Of a stretch of DNA of 64,000 nucleotides, positions 16,399 to 26,387 are shown in pieces (position 1 is the stretch's first letter; every line of letters begins with the position of its first letter). The translations under genes were made by a program, and so were the position numbers. Source of the stretch: a bacterium (GTDB lineage Bacteria; Bacillota; Clostridia; Lachnospirales; Lachnospiraceae); contig JAUNRX010000001.1 of NCBI GenBank assembly GCA_030539495.1, positions 1 through 64,000 of the forward strand, read 5' to 3'. Below the pieces are notes generated by a model. That model searched no databases, had not been told where the DNA came from, and saw nothing but the letters and a program-made list of their open reading frames with translations.

Positions 16399-19029
16399 AT
16401 GGCTAAGAATGATCAAGCAGTAGAGACAAAAGTGGTAGACACAAATATTGTTGATAGCGTAGAAGCGCTTACAGCAAAGATTAAGGAAGTAAAAGAAGCA
16501 CAAAGAATATTTGCAACTTATTCTCAAGAGAAAGTAGATGAAATTTTTAAAGCAGCTGCAATTGCAGCAAATAAAGCTAGAATCCCATTAGCAAAAATGG
16601 CAGTTGAAGAAACTGGAATGGGTATTGTAGAAGATAAAGTTATTAAAAATCATTTTGCATCAGAATATATCTATAACACTTACAAAGATACAAAGACTTG
16701 TGGTGTTATTGAACATGATAATTCCTTTGGTATCACGAAAATTGCAGAGCCTATTGGATTAATTGCAGCAGTTATCCCTACAACAAATCCAACCTCTACT
16801 GCAATCTTTAAGTCATTAGTAGCATTAAAAACTCGTAATGCTATTATCATTAGTCCACATCCAAGAGCTAAAAAATCAACAATCGCAGCAGCAAAAGTTG
16901 TTTTGGACGCAGCAGTAGAAGCTGGTGCACCAAAAGGTATTATTGGATGGATCGATGTTCCTTCCTTAGATTTAACAAATGAAATTATGAGAGATGCTGA
17001 TATCATCTTAGCTACAGGTGGTCCTGGTATGGTAAAAGCAGCATATTCTTCAGGAAAACCTGCATTAGGTGTTGGTCCTGGTAATACTCCAGCAATCATT
17101 GATGAAACTGCAGATGTATTATTAGCAGTTAACTCTATTATCCATTCTAAGACATTTGATAATGGTATGATTTGTGCATCTGAACAATCTGTAATCGTTA
17201 GCGATAAGATTTATGATGCAGTTAAGAAAGAATTTACGGATAGAGGATGTCATATCTGCTCCAAAGAAGAAGCTGATAAATTAAGAAAGACAATTTTAAT
17301 CAATGGTGCATTAAATGCTAAGATTGTTGGACAAAAGGCTGCTACAATTGCTAAGTTAGCAGGATTTGAAGTCCCAGAAGCTACAAAGATCTTAATTGGT
17401 GAAGCTGAGAGTGTTGATCTAGAGGAAGAATTAGCTCATGAAAAATTATCTCCTGTATTAGCAATGTACAAAGCTACAAGCTTTGACAATGCAATTGAAA
17501 AAGCAAAACAATTAATCGCTGATGGCGGTTATGGACATACATCATCTTTATACATTCATGTAGGAACTGGTGCTGAAAAAATTGCAAAATTTGAACATGA
17601 AATGAAGACATGCCGTATTTTAATTAATACTCCATCCTCTCAAGGTGGTATTGGTGATATTTACAACTTTGCATTAACTCCATCCTTAACATTGGGTTGT
17701 GGTTCTTGGGGCGGAAACTCTGTTTCTGAGAATGTTGGTGTAAAACATTTAATTAACATTAAGACAGTAGCTGAGAGGAGAGAAAATATGCTTTGGTTCA
17801 GAGCTCCAGAAAAAGTTTACTTTAAGAAAGGCTGCTTACCAGTAGCACTTCAAGAACTTAAAGATGATATGAAGAAGAAAGCATTTATCGTAACAGATAG
17901 TTTCTTATATAAAAATGGTTATACAAAAGTAGTTACTGACAAATTAGATGAAATGGGTATCCAACATACTACATTCTTTGATGTTGCTCCAGACCCAACA
18001 CTTGCTTGTGCACTTCAAGGTGAAAAAGCACTTAGAGACTTTGAACCAGATACAATCATTGCAATCGGTGGTGGTTCCGCAATGGATGCTGCTAAGATTA
18101 TGTGGGTAATGTATGAACATCCAGAAGTTGACTTTATGGATATGGCAATGAGATTCATGGATATTAGAAAACGTATCTATAAATTCCCTAAGATGGGTGA
18201 AAAAGCATACTTTATTGCAATTCCAACTTCTTCAGGTACAGGCTCTGAAGTTACACCTTTCGCTGTAATCACAGATGAAAAGACTGGTACAAAATATCCA
18301 TTAGCTGATTATGAATTATTACCTAAGATGGCAATCATCGATGCTGATATGATGATGAATCAGCCTAAAGGATTAACAAGTGCTTCTGGTATTGATGCTT
18401 TAGTACATGCTCTCGAGGCTTATGCTTCTGTTATGGCAACAGAATATACAGATGGTTTAGCATTACAAGCTATGAAGAGTATCTTTAAATACTTACCTAG
18501 TGCATATGAAAATGGTGCAAAGGATCCAATTGCAAGAGAAAAGATGGCAACAGCATCTACAATGGCTGGTATGGCATTTGCTAATGCATTCTTAGGAGTT
18601 TGCCACTCTATGGCACATAAATTAGGTGCTTGGCATCACTTACCTCATGGTATTGCAAATGCAATCTTACTTACAGATATTATGAGATTTAATGCAGTTA
18701 GTATTCCAACTAAGATGGGTACTTTCCCACAATATGAATATCCACACTGCTTAGACAGATATGTAGAGTGTGCTGAATTCTTAGGTATTCAAGGTAATAC
18801 CAAAGAAGAAAAATTTGAAAACCTCATCGCTGCAATTGAAGAATTAAAAGCTAGAGTTGGTATTAAGAAAACAATTGCTGAATATGGCGTTGATGAGAAA
18901 TATTTCTTAGATACCTTAGACGAAATGGTGGAACAAGCATTTGACGATCAATGTACAGGTGCTAATCCAAGATATCCATTAATGAGTGAAATTAAAGCAA
19001 TGTACTTAAAAGCTTACTATGGTAAATAG
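16399..19029 (+). CDS. adhE: Bifunctional acetaldehyde-CoA/alcohol dehydrogenase AdhE
   Basis: Converts acetyl-CoA to ethanol through acetaldehyde, with two NADH. The 876 residues are two fused domains. The CoA-acylating aldehyde dehydrogenase (about 20-450) has the catalytic cysteine in FDNGMICASE (near residue 259). The iron-dependent alcohol dehydrogenase (about 460-876) has GGGSAMDAAK and the metal-binding HSMAHKLGAWHHLPHG. Length matches E. coli AdhE (about 890). AGGAGG lies before the ATG. The gene is monocistronic, between its own promoter/Rex site and a strong terminator. Confidence 0.97.
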   Translation: MAKNDQAVETKVVDTNIVDSVEALTAKIKEVKEAQRIFATYSQEKVDEIFKAAAIAANKARIPLAKMAVEETGMGIVEDKVIKNHFASEYIYNTYKDTKTCGVIEHDNSFGITKIAEPIGLIAAVIPTTNPTSTAIFKSLVALKTRNAIIISPHPRAKKSTIAAAKVVLDAAVEAGAPKGIIGWIDVPSLDLTNEIMRDADIILATGGPGMVKAAYSSGKPALGVGPGNTPAIIDETADVLLAVNSIIHSKTFDNGMICASEQSVIVSDKIYDAVKKEFTDRGCHICSKEEADKLRKTILINGALNAKIVGQKAATIAKLAGFEVPEATKILIGEAESVDLEEELAHEKLSPVLAMYKATSFDNAIEKAKQLIADGGYGHTSSLYIHVGTGAEKIAKFEHEMKTCRILINTPSSQGGIGDIYNFALTPSLTLGCGSWGGNSVSENVGVKHLINIKTVAERRENMLWFRAPEKVYFKKGCLPVALQELKDDMKKKAFIVTDSFLYKNGYTKVVTDKLDEMGIQHTTFFDVAPDPTLACALQGEKALRDFEPDTIIAIGGGSAMDAAKIMWVMYEHPEVDFMDMAMRFMDIRKRIYKFPKMGEKAYFIAIPTSSGTGSEVTPFAVITDEKTGTKYPLADYELLPKMAIIDADMMMNQPKGLTSASGIDALVHALEAYASVMATEYTDGLALQAMKSIFKYLPSAYENGAKDPIAREKMATASTMAGMAFANAFLGVCHSMAHKLGAWHHLPHGIANAILLTDIMRFNAVSIPTKMGTFPQYEYPHCLDRYVECAEFLGIQGNTKEEKFENLIAAIEELKARVGIKKTIAEYGVDEKYFLDTLDEMVEQAFDDQCTGANPRYPLMSEIKAMYLKAYYGK

Positions 19030-19040
19030 AGTTTAGTAAA

Positions 19041-19075
19041 AAAAGAGGGACGACTTTTATAGTCGCCCTCTTTTT
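19041..19075 (+). terminator. Intrinsic terminator of adhE
   Basis: GAGGG-CGACT pairs with AGTCG-CCCTC, followed by T5. Confidence 0.92.
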
Positions 19076-19142
19076 ATTTACGCAACAACTTGCAAAGCGT
19101 ATTTTTTCTGGTCCATATCATATAAGAAGTTTATTCGAATAG

Positions 19143-19184
19143 TAAAAAAGACTTGAACCAATGAAAGGCTCAAGTCTTTTTTAC
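19143..19184. terminator. Terminator of the kinase-fold gene
   Basis: AAAAAGACTTGA and TCAAGTCTTTTT pair across a 14-nt loop. T/A runs on both sides allow use from either direction. It lies just downstream of the minus-strand gene ending at 19198. Confidence 0.8.
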
Positions 19185-19197
19185 TATTTATTTTTTA

Positions 19198-19944
19198 TTA
19201 TTCATACTCTACAACATTAATCCATTTTGTAAGTAATTCTTTTTCTTCTGGTTTATTCTTTGTAAGCTGAGCAGCAGCAACAATTGGAAGCCATTCTTGA
19301 ACATAACGTTTCTTTGTATTCGTCTTTTCACAGAAGATATCCATGTATTTGTTAGCTGTATCAATATCATGAAGAGCAAGCAAAAGGTAAGTTCTGGCAA
19401 CATCTGCACTGGCATTACCTTGTGTAGCATGAATCCAATCCAAAGGATAACATTCATCAGCTCCAACAATAATATTACGTGGCTCAAAATCGCCATGACA
19501 AACTTTATCATGAGTAGGCATACCATCAAGCCTTGTTAATAATTCATATTTTACAATATCATTAATTTCTGAAAGGCTTAAGATTTGATTCTTAAGTTTA
19601 TCTTTCAACTTGTTAAGTAAAGGTGACTTTTTGGTTTGAATCTTTAGTTGAATATCAACCATTTGATTTATGTACTTGTCCATGTTTGCAGGATCTTTCT
19701 CCATTAGCGATGCTAATGTTTCACCTTCGACATAATTCATAACGATTGCCCATTGTCCTTCGATCATGGTTACCTGAGTAATACCAGGAAGGGCTAGTCC
19801 AGTTTCCTCAACTCTTGCTGTATTCAATGCTTCTAATAACACATCTACTTTTGATACATTTGGATTAAATACTTTAACAGCTTGATCTCCGCAACGATAA
19901 ACTTTTGATGATTTCCCTGTTGCAATTAGATTTGTTAGCTCCAT
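19198..19944 (-). CDS. Protein-kinase-like fold phosphotransferase (APH family)
   Basis: A 248-residue single-domain protein of the aminoglycoside/choline kinase superfamily. It shows a glycine-loop-like ATGKSSKVYRCGDQAVKVF, a catalytic-loop HGDFEPRN (His150, Asp152, Asn157) and a metal-binding Asp169 in PLDW. The substrate is not predictable, and small-molecule or housekeeping roles are as likely as antibiotic resistance. A longer frame begins at 19962, but the AAAGGAG Shine-Dalgarno lies inside those codons, so the ATG at 19944 is the start. It stands alone, convergent with adhE. Confidence 0.85.
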   Translation of the reverse strand: MELTNLIATGKSSKVYRCGDQAVKVFNPNVSKVDVLLEALNTARVEETGLALPGITQVTMIEGQWAIVMNYVEGETLASLMEKDPANMDKYINQMVDIQLKIQTKKSPLLNKLKDKLKNQILSLSEINDIVKYELLTRLDGMPTHDKVCHGDFEPRNIIVGADECYPLDWIHATQGNASADVARTYLLLALHDIDTANKYMDIFCEKTNTKKRYVQEWLPIVAAAQLTKNKPEEKELLTKWINVVEYE

Positions 19945-20191
19945 AATAATCGCTCCTTTCATAGAAGTACATACATTCCTCTAACTGAATTTATTATACC
20001 ACTTTTTACCAAAAAAGTATAGGGAAAGCATAAATAAATATAAAATATGAACAAACAACAGAAGACGACAAATACTGAATTTTCCATTCTTTATCTAAAA
20101 GCTTAAAAAATTATATACAAATGTATGAAATAAAACTATAATTGAATTAAATACCATAGATGTATGGATATAACTAGAATCTGGAGGTTAT

Positions 20192-21259
20192 ATGAGAAGT
20201 TTATCTGTAAAAGCAATCAAAGGGAATGAAATTCTTGCCAAGGATCTAATTGGTGATGGCGACAAGATTTTATTACCTGCTGGATGCAAATTAAAAATAG
20301 AATATAGAGAACACTTGCTACGTCTTGGAATAGAATCGGTTTATATTAAAGATGAAATCTCTAAAGGTGTACTAAATGATCGTGTTAGTGAAGATGCAAT
20401 TAAAGATGAGTGCTTAGCTGATGTTAAGAATACATTAGAACGTTTCTCATATAATGCTGATACGGAAGAAAATCATATTAGTAATATTGCAGAAGAAATT
20501 ATAAATGATGTTTTACAAGAAAAAAATGTAGTGTATTGTCTTGCAGGAGTTAGACAAAGAAGTGAGGGAATTTATTCTCATTCCATAAATGTTGCAGTAC
20601 TATCTATTTTAATTGCCGTGAAAATGGGAGTAGCGAAAAGCAGAATTAAAGATATTGCCATTGGAAGTCTGCTTCATGATATTGGATATAATGGAGTTAC
20701 GGTTAAGATGACCAATGAGCCGGGGCAAACTTATACAGATGAAGAAAAGAAAGAAATTAAGAAGCATGTTCTTTATGGATATAGTATGATTTCAAATGAA
20801 GCTTGGCTCTCGAAGACCAGTAAGGATATTATTTTATCCCATCATGAAATGATTAATAGCAAGGGATATCCATTTCATTTAGATGGGGACCATATGAGCC
20901 TTGCTATTAAAATTGTTTCTTTATGTAACGATTTTGATACACTTGTTTATGGAAGATTCGGCAAGCCAATAAAAATTCATGATGCAATTGCATATATTAT
21001 CAGCCAAAGTGGTGTGAGATATGAGCATAGCGTAGTTGCTGCATTTAATGAAGTCGTTGCGGCATATCCAAATGGGACGATTGTTGTAACAAATGAGAAA
21101 GAGATCGGAATTGTACTTCGACAAAATCAAAAGTGTCCAACTAGGCCAGTGATACGTTTGCTTCAGGACAAAAGTGGTAAACGTTATAGTAAATGGGTTG
21201 AAAAGGACTTAACCACATGTTTAACACTTTTTATAGAGGACACATTAGAGACTATTTAA
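20192..21259 (+). CDS. HD-GYP domain protein, probable cyclic-di-GMP phosphodiesterase
   Basis: 355 residues: an N-terminal region (about 1-110) resembling the segment before many HD-GYP domains, then the HD-GYP domain. Key residues visible are the HD pair H162-D163 in LLHDIGYNG, HHE at 217-219 and GYP at 225-227. The spacing fits active HD-GYP enzymes that cleave c-di-GMP to pGpG or GMP. There is no TM or receiver domain. AGGTTAT with GGAGG precedes the ATG. The cognate diguanylate cyclase is not in the window. Confidence 0.9.
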   Translation: MRSLSVKAIKGNEILAKDLIGDGDKILLPAGCKLKIEYREHLLRLGIESVYIKDEISKGVLNDRVSEDAIKDECLADVKNTLERFSYNADTEENHISNIAEEIINDVLQEKNVVYCLAGVRQRSEGIYSHSINVAVLSILIAVKMGVAKSRIKDIAIGSLLHDIGYNGVTVKMTNEPGQTYTDEEKKEIKKHVLYGYSMISNEAWLSKTSKDIILSHHEMINSKGYPFHLDGDHMSLAIKIVSLCNDFDTLVYGRFGKPIKIHDAIAYIISQSGVRYEHSVVAAFNEVVAAYPNGTIVVTNEKEIGIVLRQNQKCPTRPVIRLLQDKSGKRYSKWVEKDLTTCLTLFIEDTLETI

Positions 21260-21360
21260 TTACTTTTCGTGTTGCTGGATATAGATTAGTATGGACAAAC
21301 GCTAGGTTAGGTGCTATAAATATAAAATGGTTAATAATAATAAAGGGGTAGGTGAAAGCT

Positions 21361-22245
21361 ATGCATAGTTATCTTAGAGCAATTGGATTTAGTAATGTAA
21401 AGAACCAGTTAGAACTGGACGATTTGATCGAACATATTTTGACTAATCCAACACAAAATAAAATGGTATTTTCGGATGTAAACGCAATATTTGCAGAAAT
21501 ATCAATGGAGTTCGCAGATAATATGGGCTTGGCACTACGCGGAGAATATGATACCGAGGGTAAGTTTAGACTAGAGAGTTATTATCCTTATTTCTTTGGA
21601 GATACATTATCTACAAGGGAGGAAATCCTATTTAATAAAAAAGTAGATTACACAGGTTTTACAGGTATGTGTGATGATTTACGTATTGGAGTCTCTCTTA
21701 TCTTTTATTTACAAAATGTATTGGAGTATATGTCAGTAGACCAAAAGAGTACTAAGTTAAATAATTTTCTTGATGTTAATCTTGCTGCACTATCTATGGA
21801 TGGAAAAGTTCTACTGGGGATTGAAAAGCAGGAGAATCGAAAAGAAAATGGTATGTATGAGACAAAGCATCGTACTCAGTTAATAGCAGAAGCTAGAAGA
21901 GGCAATCAGGATGCAATTGATAGCTTAACTATTGATGATATTGATTTATATGCAATGATCACAAAGCGCTCAAAGACAGAAGATTTATATTCTATTGTTG
22001 AGAGTTCTTTTGTTCCATATGGTTCTGAATCTGATAACTATTCCATTATTGGTAATATTGTTGAGTGTAGGTCTATGAAAAACTCAATGACAGAAGAAGA
22101 AATTTGCTGGATGTTAGTAGAATGTAATGATTTAATGTTCCCAGTTATTATAAATAGAAAAGACTTGCAGGGAGAGCCTGCGGTTGGAAGACGTTTTAAG
22201 GGCGTGATTTGGATGCAGGGAAGCGTTGGATTCAGTGAAATATAG
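21361..22245 (+). CDS. Uncharacterised protein, resembles DUF3881 (Lachnospiraceae)
   Basis: 294 residues, soluble, acidic, with no signal peptide or TM. The opening MHSYLRAIGFSNV recalls the DUF3881 family that is largely confined to Lachnospiraceae, but this is from memory and was not searched. It has a long N-terminal domain, a middle region rich in charged residues (RKENGMYETKHRTQLIAEARRG, quoted in part as ETKHRTQLIAEARRG) and a C-terminal beta-rich part ending GRRFKGVIWMQGSVGFSEI. A GTG at 21352 is in frame, but AGGTGA spacing favours ATG at 21361. The function is unknown. It follows the HD-GYP gene by about 100 bp. Confidence 0.75.
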   Translation: MHSYLRAIGFSNVKNQLELDDLIEHILTNPTQNKMVFSDVNAIFAEISMEFADNMGLALRGEYDTEGKFRLESYYPYFFGDTLSTREEILFNKKVDYTGFTGMCDDLRIGVSLIFYLQNVLEYMSVDQKSTKLNNFLDVNLAALSMDGKVLLGIEKQENRKENGMYETKHRTQLIAEARRGNQDAIDSLTIDDIDLYAMITKRSKTEDLYSIVESSFVPYGSESDNYSIIGNIVECRSMKNSMTEEEICWMLVECNDLMFPVIINRKDLQGEPAVGRRFKGVIWMQGSVGFSEI

Positions 22246-22257
22246 ATAAAAAGCTTG

Positions 22258-22291
22258 AAGGGCTTGTGCACAAGATGCACAGGCCCTTTTT
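22258..22291 (+). terminator. Intrinsic terminator
   Basis: GGGC-TGTGCA pairs with TGCACA-GCCC and T5 follows. It closes the unit of the DUF3881-like gene. Confidence 0.88.
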
Positions 22292-22439
22292 CAATATATA
22301 AAAAAGTACATCGGCAAAGAGTATAATCCATTTTTATAAAAAATAGTTTGTATTATAATTAAACTAATTTAGAGATACAGTAATAATTGTTTACATTGGA
22401 AGATAGATACAGGATATAAGAGAAAGGCAGGATATATCA

Positions 22440-23915
22440 ATGTATGATATGACGAAGTATCTGAATACGATTGACCAGGTAATAGAAAAGGGACCATACA
22501 AAGATAATTGGGCATCATTAACAAAGGTACAAGTTCCATCGTGGTTTCCAAAGGCTAAACTTGGAATTTTTATTCATTGGGGATTATATAGCATTCCTCA
22601 AAACAGTAATGAATGGTATTCGAGAAATATGTACATAAAAGGCATGCCAGCATATGAGCATCATATTAAGGCTTATGGAGAGCAGAAAGACTTTGGATAC
22701 AAAGATTTTATTCCAATGTTTAAAGCAGAAAAGTTTAATCCAAAGGAATGGGCAGATTTAATTGAGGAGTCGGGTGCAAATTATGTGTTTCCAGTTGCAG
22801 AACATCATGAAGGATTTCAAATGTATAAAAGTAAGATTTCACATTATAATGCATATGAGATGGGGCCTAAGAGAGATATCTTAGGAGAACTTAAGAAGGA
22901 GTTTGAAAGTCGTGGTTTGATTTTTTGTACATCTTCTCATCGGGCAGAGCACTGGTTCTTTATGGGGCATGGAAAAGAATTTGATAGTGATATTAAAGAG
23001 CCGTTGGTTCGAGGAGATTTCTACTGGCCAAGTATGCCGGAACCAGATAATATGGATTTATTTTCAAAACCATATCCAACAGAGGAATATTTGCAGGATT
23101 GGCTGGTGCGTACTTGTGAGATTATTGATCAGTATCAGCCTAAGGCACTATATTTTGACTGGTGGATTCAACATGATGCATTTAAGCCATACTTAAAGAA
23201 ATTAGCTGCATACTATTATAACCGTGGCATGGAATGGAACAAGGAAGTTATTATTTGTTATAAATATGATGCCATGGCTTATGGAGCGGGATTAATTGAA
23301 GTGGAACGGGGTAAATTTGCAGAGGTAAAACCATTTTACTGGCAGACAGATACATCTGTTGCTCATAATTCCTGGTGTTACACACTTCAGAATGATTATA
23401 AGACTGCAAAAGATATTATTTTAGAATTCGTAGATATTGTTAGTAAAAATGGAAATATGTTATTAAATATTGGTCCAAAGGGTGACGGTTCGATTCCAGA
23501 GGAAGATGCAAGCATATTAAAAGGACTTGGAGCATGGCTCAAGGTAAATGGAGAAGCATTTTTTGATTCACGAGTGTGGAAAAGGTCAGGAGAGGGTCCT
23601 ACAAAGACAAAGGAAGGACATTTTTCCGATAATGGTAAATTAGAGTATACAAGTGAAGATATGAGATTTACTGTACGTGAGGATTATTTATACGCAACAG
23701 CACTTCAGTATCCCGAGGATGGAAGTATTATAATTACTTCCCTAAAGCGTTTAAAAGATCCAAATCAAGCTGTTTTCCATGGAATGATAAAAGAAGTTGA
23801 AGTATTAGGCTTTGAGGAAGAGCCAACTTGGGAAATGACAGAGGGAGGGCTTAAGATTCATACGAATACAGTAGCCTCTGAACTGCCGGTAGTATTTAAA
23901 ATCCAATTCGCTTAA
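22440..23915 (+). CDS. Alpha-L-fucosidase, GH29
   Basis: Hydrolyses terminal alpha-L-fucose. The 491 residues show the GH29 pattern WFPKAKLGIFIHWGLYSIP (about 35-53) and EHHEGFQMY (121-129). The nucleophile is in ALYFDWW (Asp240), and NMLLNIGPKGDGSIPEED is conserved late in the domain. There is no signal peptide, so it acts on imported oligosaccharides. A beta-rich C-terminal domain follows the TIM barrel. It is followed after 33 nt by the GH31 gene, suggesting joint attack on fucose- and xylose-decorated glycans. No transporter or regulator is adjacent. Confidence 0.93.
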   Translation: MYDMTKYLNTIDQVIEKGPYKDNWASLTKVQVPSWFPKAKLGIFIHWGLYSIPQNSNEWYSRNMYIKGMPAYEHHIKAYGEQKDFGYKDFIPMFKAEKFNPKEWADLIEESGANYVFPVAEHHEGFQMYKSKISHYNAYEMGPKRDILGELKKEFESRGLIFCTSSHRAEHWFFMGHGKEFDSDIKEPLVRGDFYWPSMPEPDNMDLFSKPYPTEEYLQDWLVRTCEIIDQYQPKALYFDWWIQHDAFKPYLKKLAAYYYNRGMEWNKEVIICYKYDAMAYGAGLIEVERGKFAEVKPFYWQTDTSVAHNSWCYTLQNDYKTAKDIILEFVDIVSKNGNMLLNIGPKGDGSIPEEDASILKGLGAWLKVNGEAFFDSRVWKRSGEGPTKTKEGHFSDNGKLEYTSEDMRFTVREDYLYATALQYPEDGSIIITSLKRLKDPNQAVFHGMIKEVEVLGFEEEPTWEMTEGGLKIHTNTVASELPVVFKIQFA

Positions 23916-23948
23916 AAATAAATCAATGAAAACAGAGAGGAGTTTATT

Positions 23949-26288
23949 ATGAAATTTAGTAATGGATGTTGGTTACAAAAAGAAGGTACCGAATGTTTAA
24001 CACCTGCTGAGGTTTATTTTACAAAGATGAAAGAGAGTGAAGTACAAATTTGTGCTCCTACCCATAAAATCAATCATAGAGGAGATACTCTTGGTGGTGC
24101 AAATATTACCCTTAAGATTAGCGCTCCAATGTCAGAGGTTATTCGTGTAAAGGCATATCATTATGCCGGAGTAGCTAAGAATGCTCCAGAATTTGAATTA
24201 TCCATCGATCCAAATGCAGCAGTGGATGCTGAAGAGACAGAGGATAAAGTAATTGTTCGCAGTGGTTCTTTACGTCTTGAGATTACAAAGGCAAATTGGT
24301 TAATGGCTTATTATCGTAATGATGAGTTAATTACAAAATCCGGATTTCGTGATTTAGCTTATATGAAGACGGACTGGAAGGGCGTTGCTTACGATGATGG
24401 ATTAGAACATGATACGTATATGAGACAGCAGCTTAGCCTTGGTGTTGGCGAATTATTATATGGTTTTGGTGAAAAATTCAGTCCATTTGTTAAGAATGGC
24501 CAGACTGTTCAGATTTGGAATAAAGATAGTGGAACTTCTACAGAAGATTCTTATAAGAGCATTCCATTTTATGTGTCTAATAAGGGATATGGTGTCTTTG
24601 TAAATAATTCTGGAAAAGTGGAATTTGAAGTTGCCACTGAGAATGTTGCAAAGGTTGAGTTTAGTGTTGTTGGGGAAAGCTTAGATTATTTCTTCTTTAA
24701 TGGTCCTACCATGAAAGAGGTATTAACTCGTTACACTGATTTAACTGGTAAGCCATCTCTTCCTGCACCTTGGACATTTGGATTATGGTTATCTACCTCA
24801 TTTACAACAAATTATGATGAAAAGACTGTAAATGAATTTGTTGATGGTATGTTTGAAAGAGGAATTCCTTTAAGAGTATTCCATTTTGACTGTTTCTGGA
24901 TGAGAGATTTCCATTGGTCTAACTTTATCTGGGATTCTAGAGTATTCCCTGATCCAGTAGGAATGTTAAGCAGATTAAAAGCAAAGGGATTAAAGATTTG
25001 CGTTTGGATTAACTCTTATATTGGACAAGAGTCTGAGTTATTTGAAGAGGGTATGGAAAAAGGATATTTTATTAAACGTAAAAATGGTGATGTATGGCAG
25101 TGGGATATGTGGCAACCTGGAATGGCAATTGTAGATTTTACTAATCCAGAAGCATATAAATGGTTCCAAGATAAATTAGAGGTATTACTTGATATGGGTG
25201 TTGATTGCTTTAAGACTGACTTTGGTGAACGAATTCCTACCGAAGCAAGCTACTACAATGGCGCAGATCCAGTGATGATGCATAATTACTATACATATCT
25301 TTATAATAAATGTGTTTATGAATTATTAGAGCGTAAAAAAGGTAAGAAGGATGCAGTTCTTTTCGCAAGAAGTGCAACTGTTGGCGGTCAAAAATTCCCT
25401 GTACATTGGGGCGGTGACTGCTGGTCTGATTATGAATCTATGGAACAAAGTTTACGTGGTGGTTTATCTTTAACTATGTCTGGTTTTGGTTATTGGAGCC
25501 ATGATATTGGTGGATTTGAGAATCAATCAACGGCAGATGTTTACAAACGTTGGGCAGCATTTGGATTATTATCTTCCCATAGCCGTTTACATGGATCTAC
25601 TTCTTATCGTGTACCTTGGGCTTATGATGATGAGGCTGTTGACGTTGTAAGATTCTTTACCAAATTAAAAGCAAGCATTATGCCTTACCTCTATAAAAAT
25701 GCAATTGAGACAAGCAAGACAGGCGTACCTACTATGAGAAGCATGGTACTTGAATTTACTGAGGATCCTAATGTTTCTTATATTGATAAACAATATATGT
25801 TAGGGGATTCCATTATGGTTGCGCCAATCTTTAATGATCAAAGCATGGCAAAATTCTATTTACCTGAAGGTACCTGGACAAGTTTCTTAACTGGAGATGT
25901 TTATGAGGGCGGTAAATGGTACACAGAGAAACATGGTTACTTAAGTATTCCTATGTTAGTAAAAGAAAATAGCATGGTTGCAGTAGGTGGACGTGATGAT
26001 GTTGCAGATTATGATTATGCAGATCAGTGTTCTCTTAGAATTTATGCATTAAAAGATCAAAAATCAGTAGAAACTGTTGTATATGGTCTTGATAATCAAG
26101 TGGAACTTACTGCAAAAGCCGTAAGAAACAAAGATCAGATTACAGTTACTGTTGATACAGATAAGGCTTATCGTATTGTATTGGTAAATGAGAAAATCTC
26201 AAGTATCGAAAATGGTACCTTCGTTATGGAAGGTAATAATGCAGTTATTACAGCAAATACATCAGTTGTTACGATTACAGTAAGATGA
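23949..26288 (+). CDS. Alpha-xylosidase, GH31 (YicI-like)
   Basis: Releases alpha-xylose from non-reducing ends. The 779 residues have a beta-sandwich N-terminal domain, a TIM barrel with nucleophile Asp424 in FKTDFGE and acid/base Asp490 in HWGGDCWSDYESM, and C-terminal beta domains. The segment FHFDCFWMRDFHW (311-323) has the Cys-Phe pair that gives E. coli YicI its xylose preference. All three sites sit 8 residues later than in YicI, so the alignment is gap-free by eye. No signal peptide. It is in an operon with the GH29 gene, followed by a terminator. Confidence 0.94.
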   Translation: MKFSNGCWLQKEGTECLTPAEVYFTKMKESEVQICAPTHKINHRGDTLGGANITLKISAPMSEVIRVKAYHYAGVAKNAPEFELSIDPNAAVDAEETEDKVIVRSGSLRLEITKANWLMAYYRNDELITKSGFRDLAYMKTDWKGVAYDDGLEHDTYMRQQLSLGVGELLYGFGEKFSPFVKNGQTVQIWNKDSGTSTEDSYKSIPFYVSNKGYGVFVNNSGKVEFEVATENVAKVEFSVVGESLDYFFFNGPTMKEVLTRYTDLTGKPSLPAPWTFGLWLSTSFTTNYDEKTVNEFVDGMFERGIPLRVFHFDCFWMRDFHWSNFIWDSRVFPDPVGMLSRLKAKGLKICVWINSYIGQESELFEEGMEKGYFIKRKNGDVWQWDMWQPGMAIVDFTNPEAYKWFQDKLEVLLDMGVDCFKTDFGERIPTEASYYNGADPVMMHNYYTYLYNKCVYELLERKKGKKDAVLFARSATVGGQKFPVHWGGDCWSDYESMEQSLRGGLSLTMSGFGYWSHDIGGFENQSTADVYKRWAAFGLLSSHSRLHGSTSYRVPWAYDDEAVDVVRFFTKLKASIMPYLYKNAIETSKTGVPTMRSMVLEFTEDPNVSYIDKQYMLGDSIMVAPIFNDQSMAKFYLPEGTWTSFLTGDVYEGGKWYTEKHGYLSIPMLVKENSMVAVGGRDDVADYDYADQCSLRIYALKDQKSVETVVYGLDNQVELTAKAVRNKDQITVTVDTDKAYRIVLVNEKISSIENGTFVMEGNNAVITANTSVVTITVR

Positions 26289-26307
26289 GTTTCGTTATGA
26301 GATAGTG

Positions 26308-26350
26308 CAGGCTTGGTAGCCAAATACGTTTGACTACCAAGTCTGTTTTG
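26308..26350 (+). terminator. Intrinsic terminator of the GH29-GH31 operon
   Basis: CTTGGTAG-CAAA pairs with TTTG-CTACCAAG around a short loop, followed by TTTT. Confidence 0.82.
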
Positions 26351-26387
26351 CTATAATGGACATAAGTTTATTTTCGTGAGGTGACTT

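Noticed and set aside
15849..16527. Two low-complexity minus-strand reading frames before and overlapping the start of adhE
   Set aside because: No ribosome-binding site, extreme Phe/Ile/Tyr composition from A-rich DNA, and overlap with the adhE promoter and start.
19198..19944. Antibiotic-resistance phosphotransferase
   Set aside because: The kinase-fold motifs are generic, no resistance-gene neighbours or mobility signals are present, and the substrate cannot be assigned.
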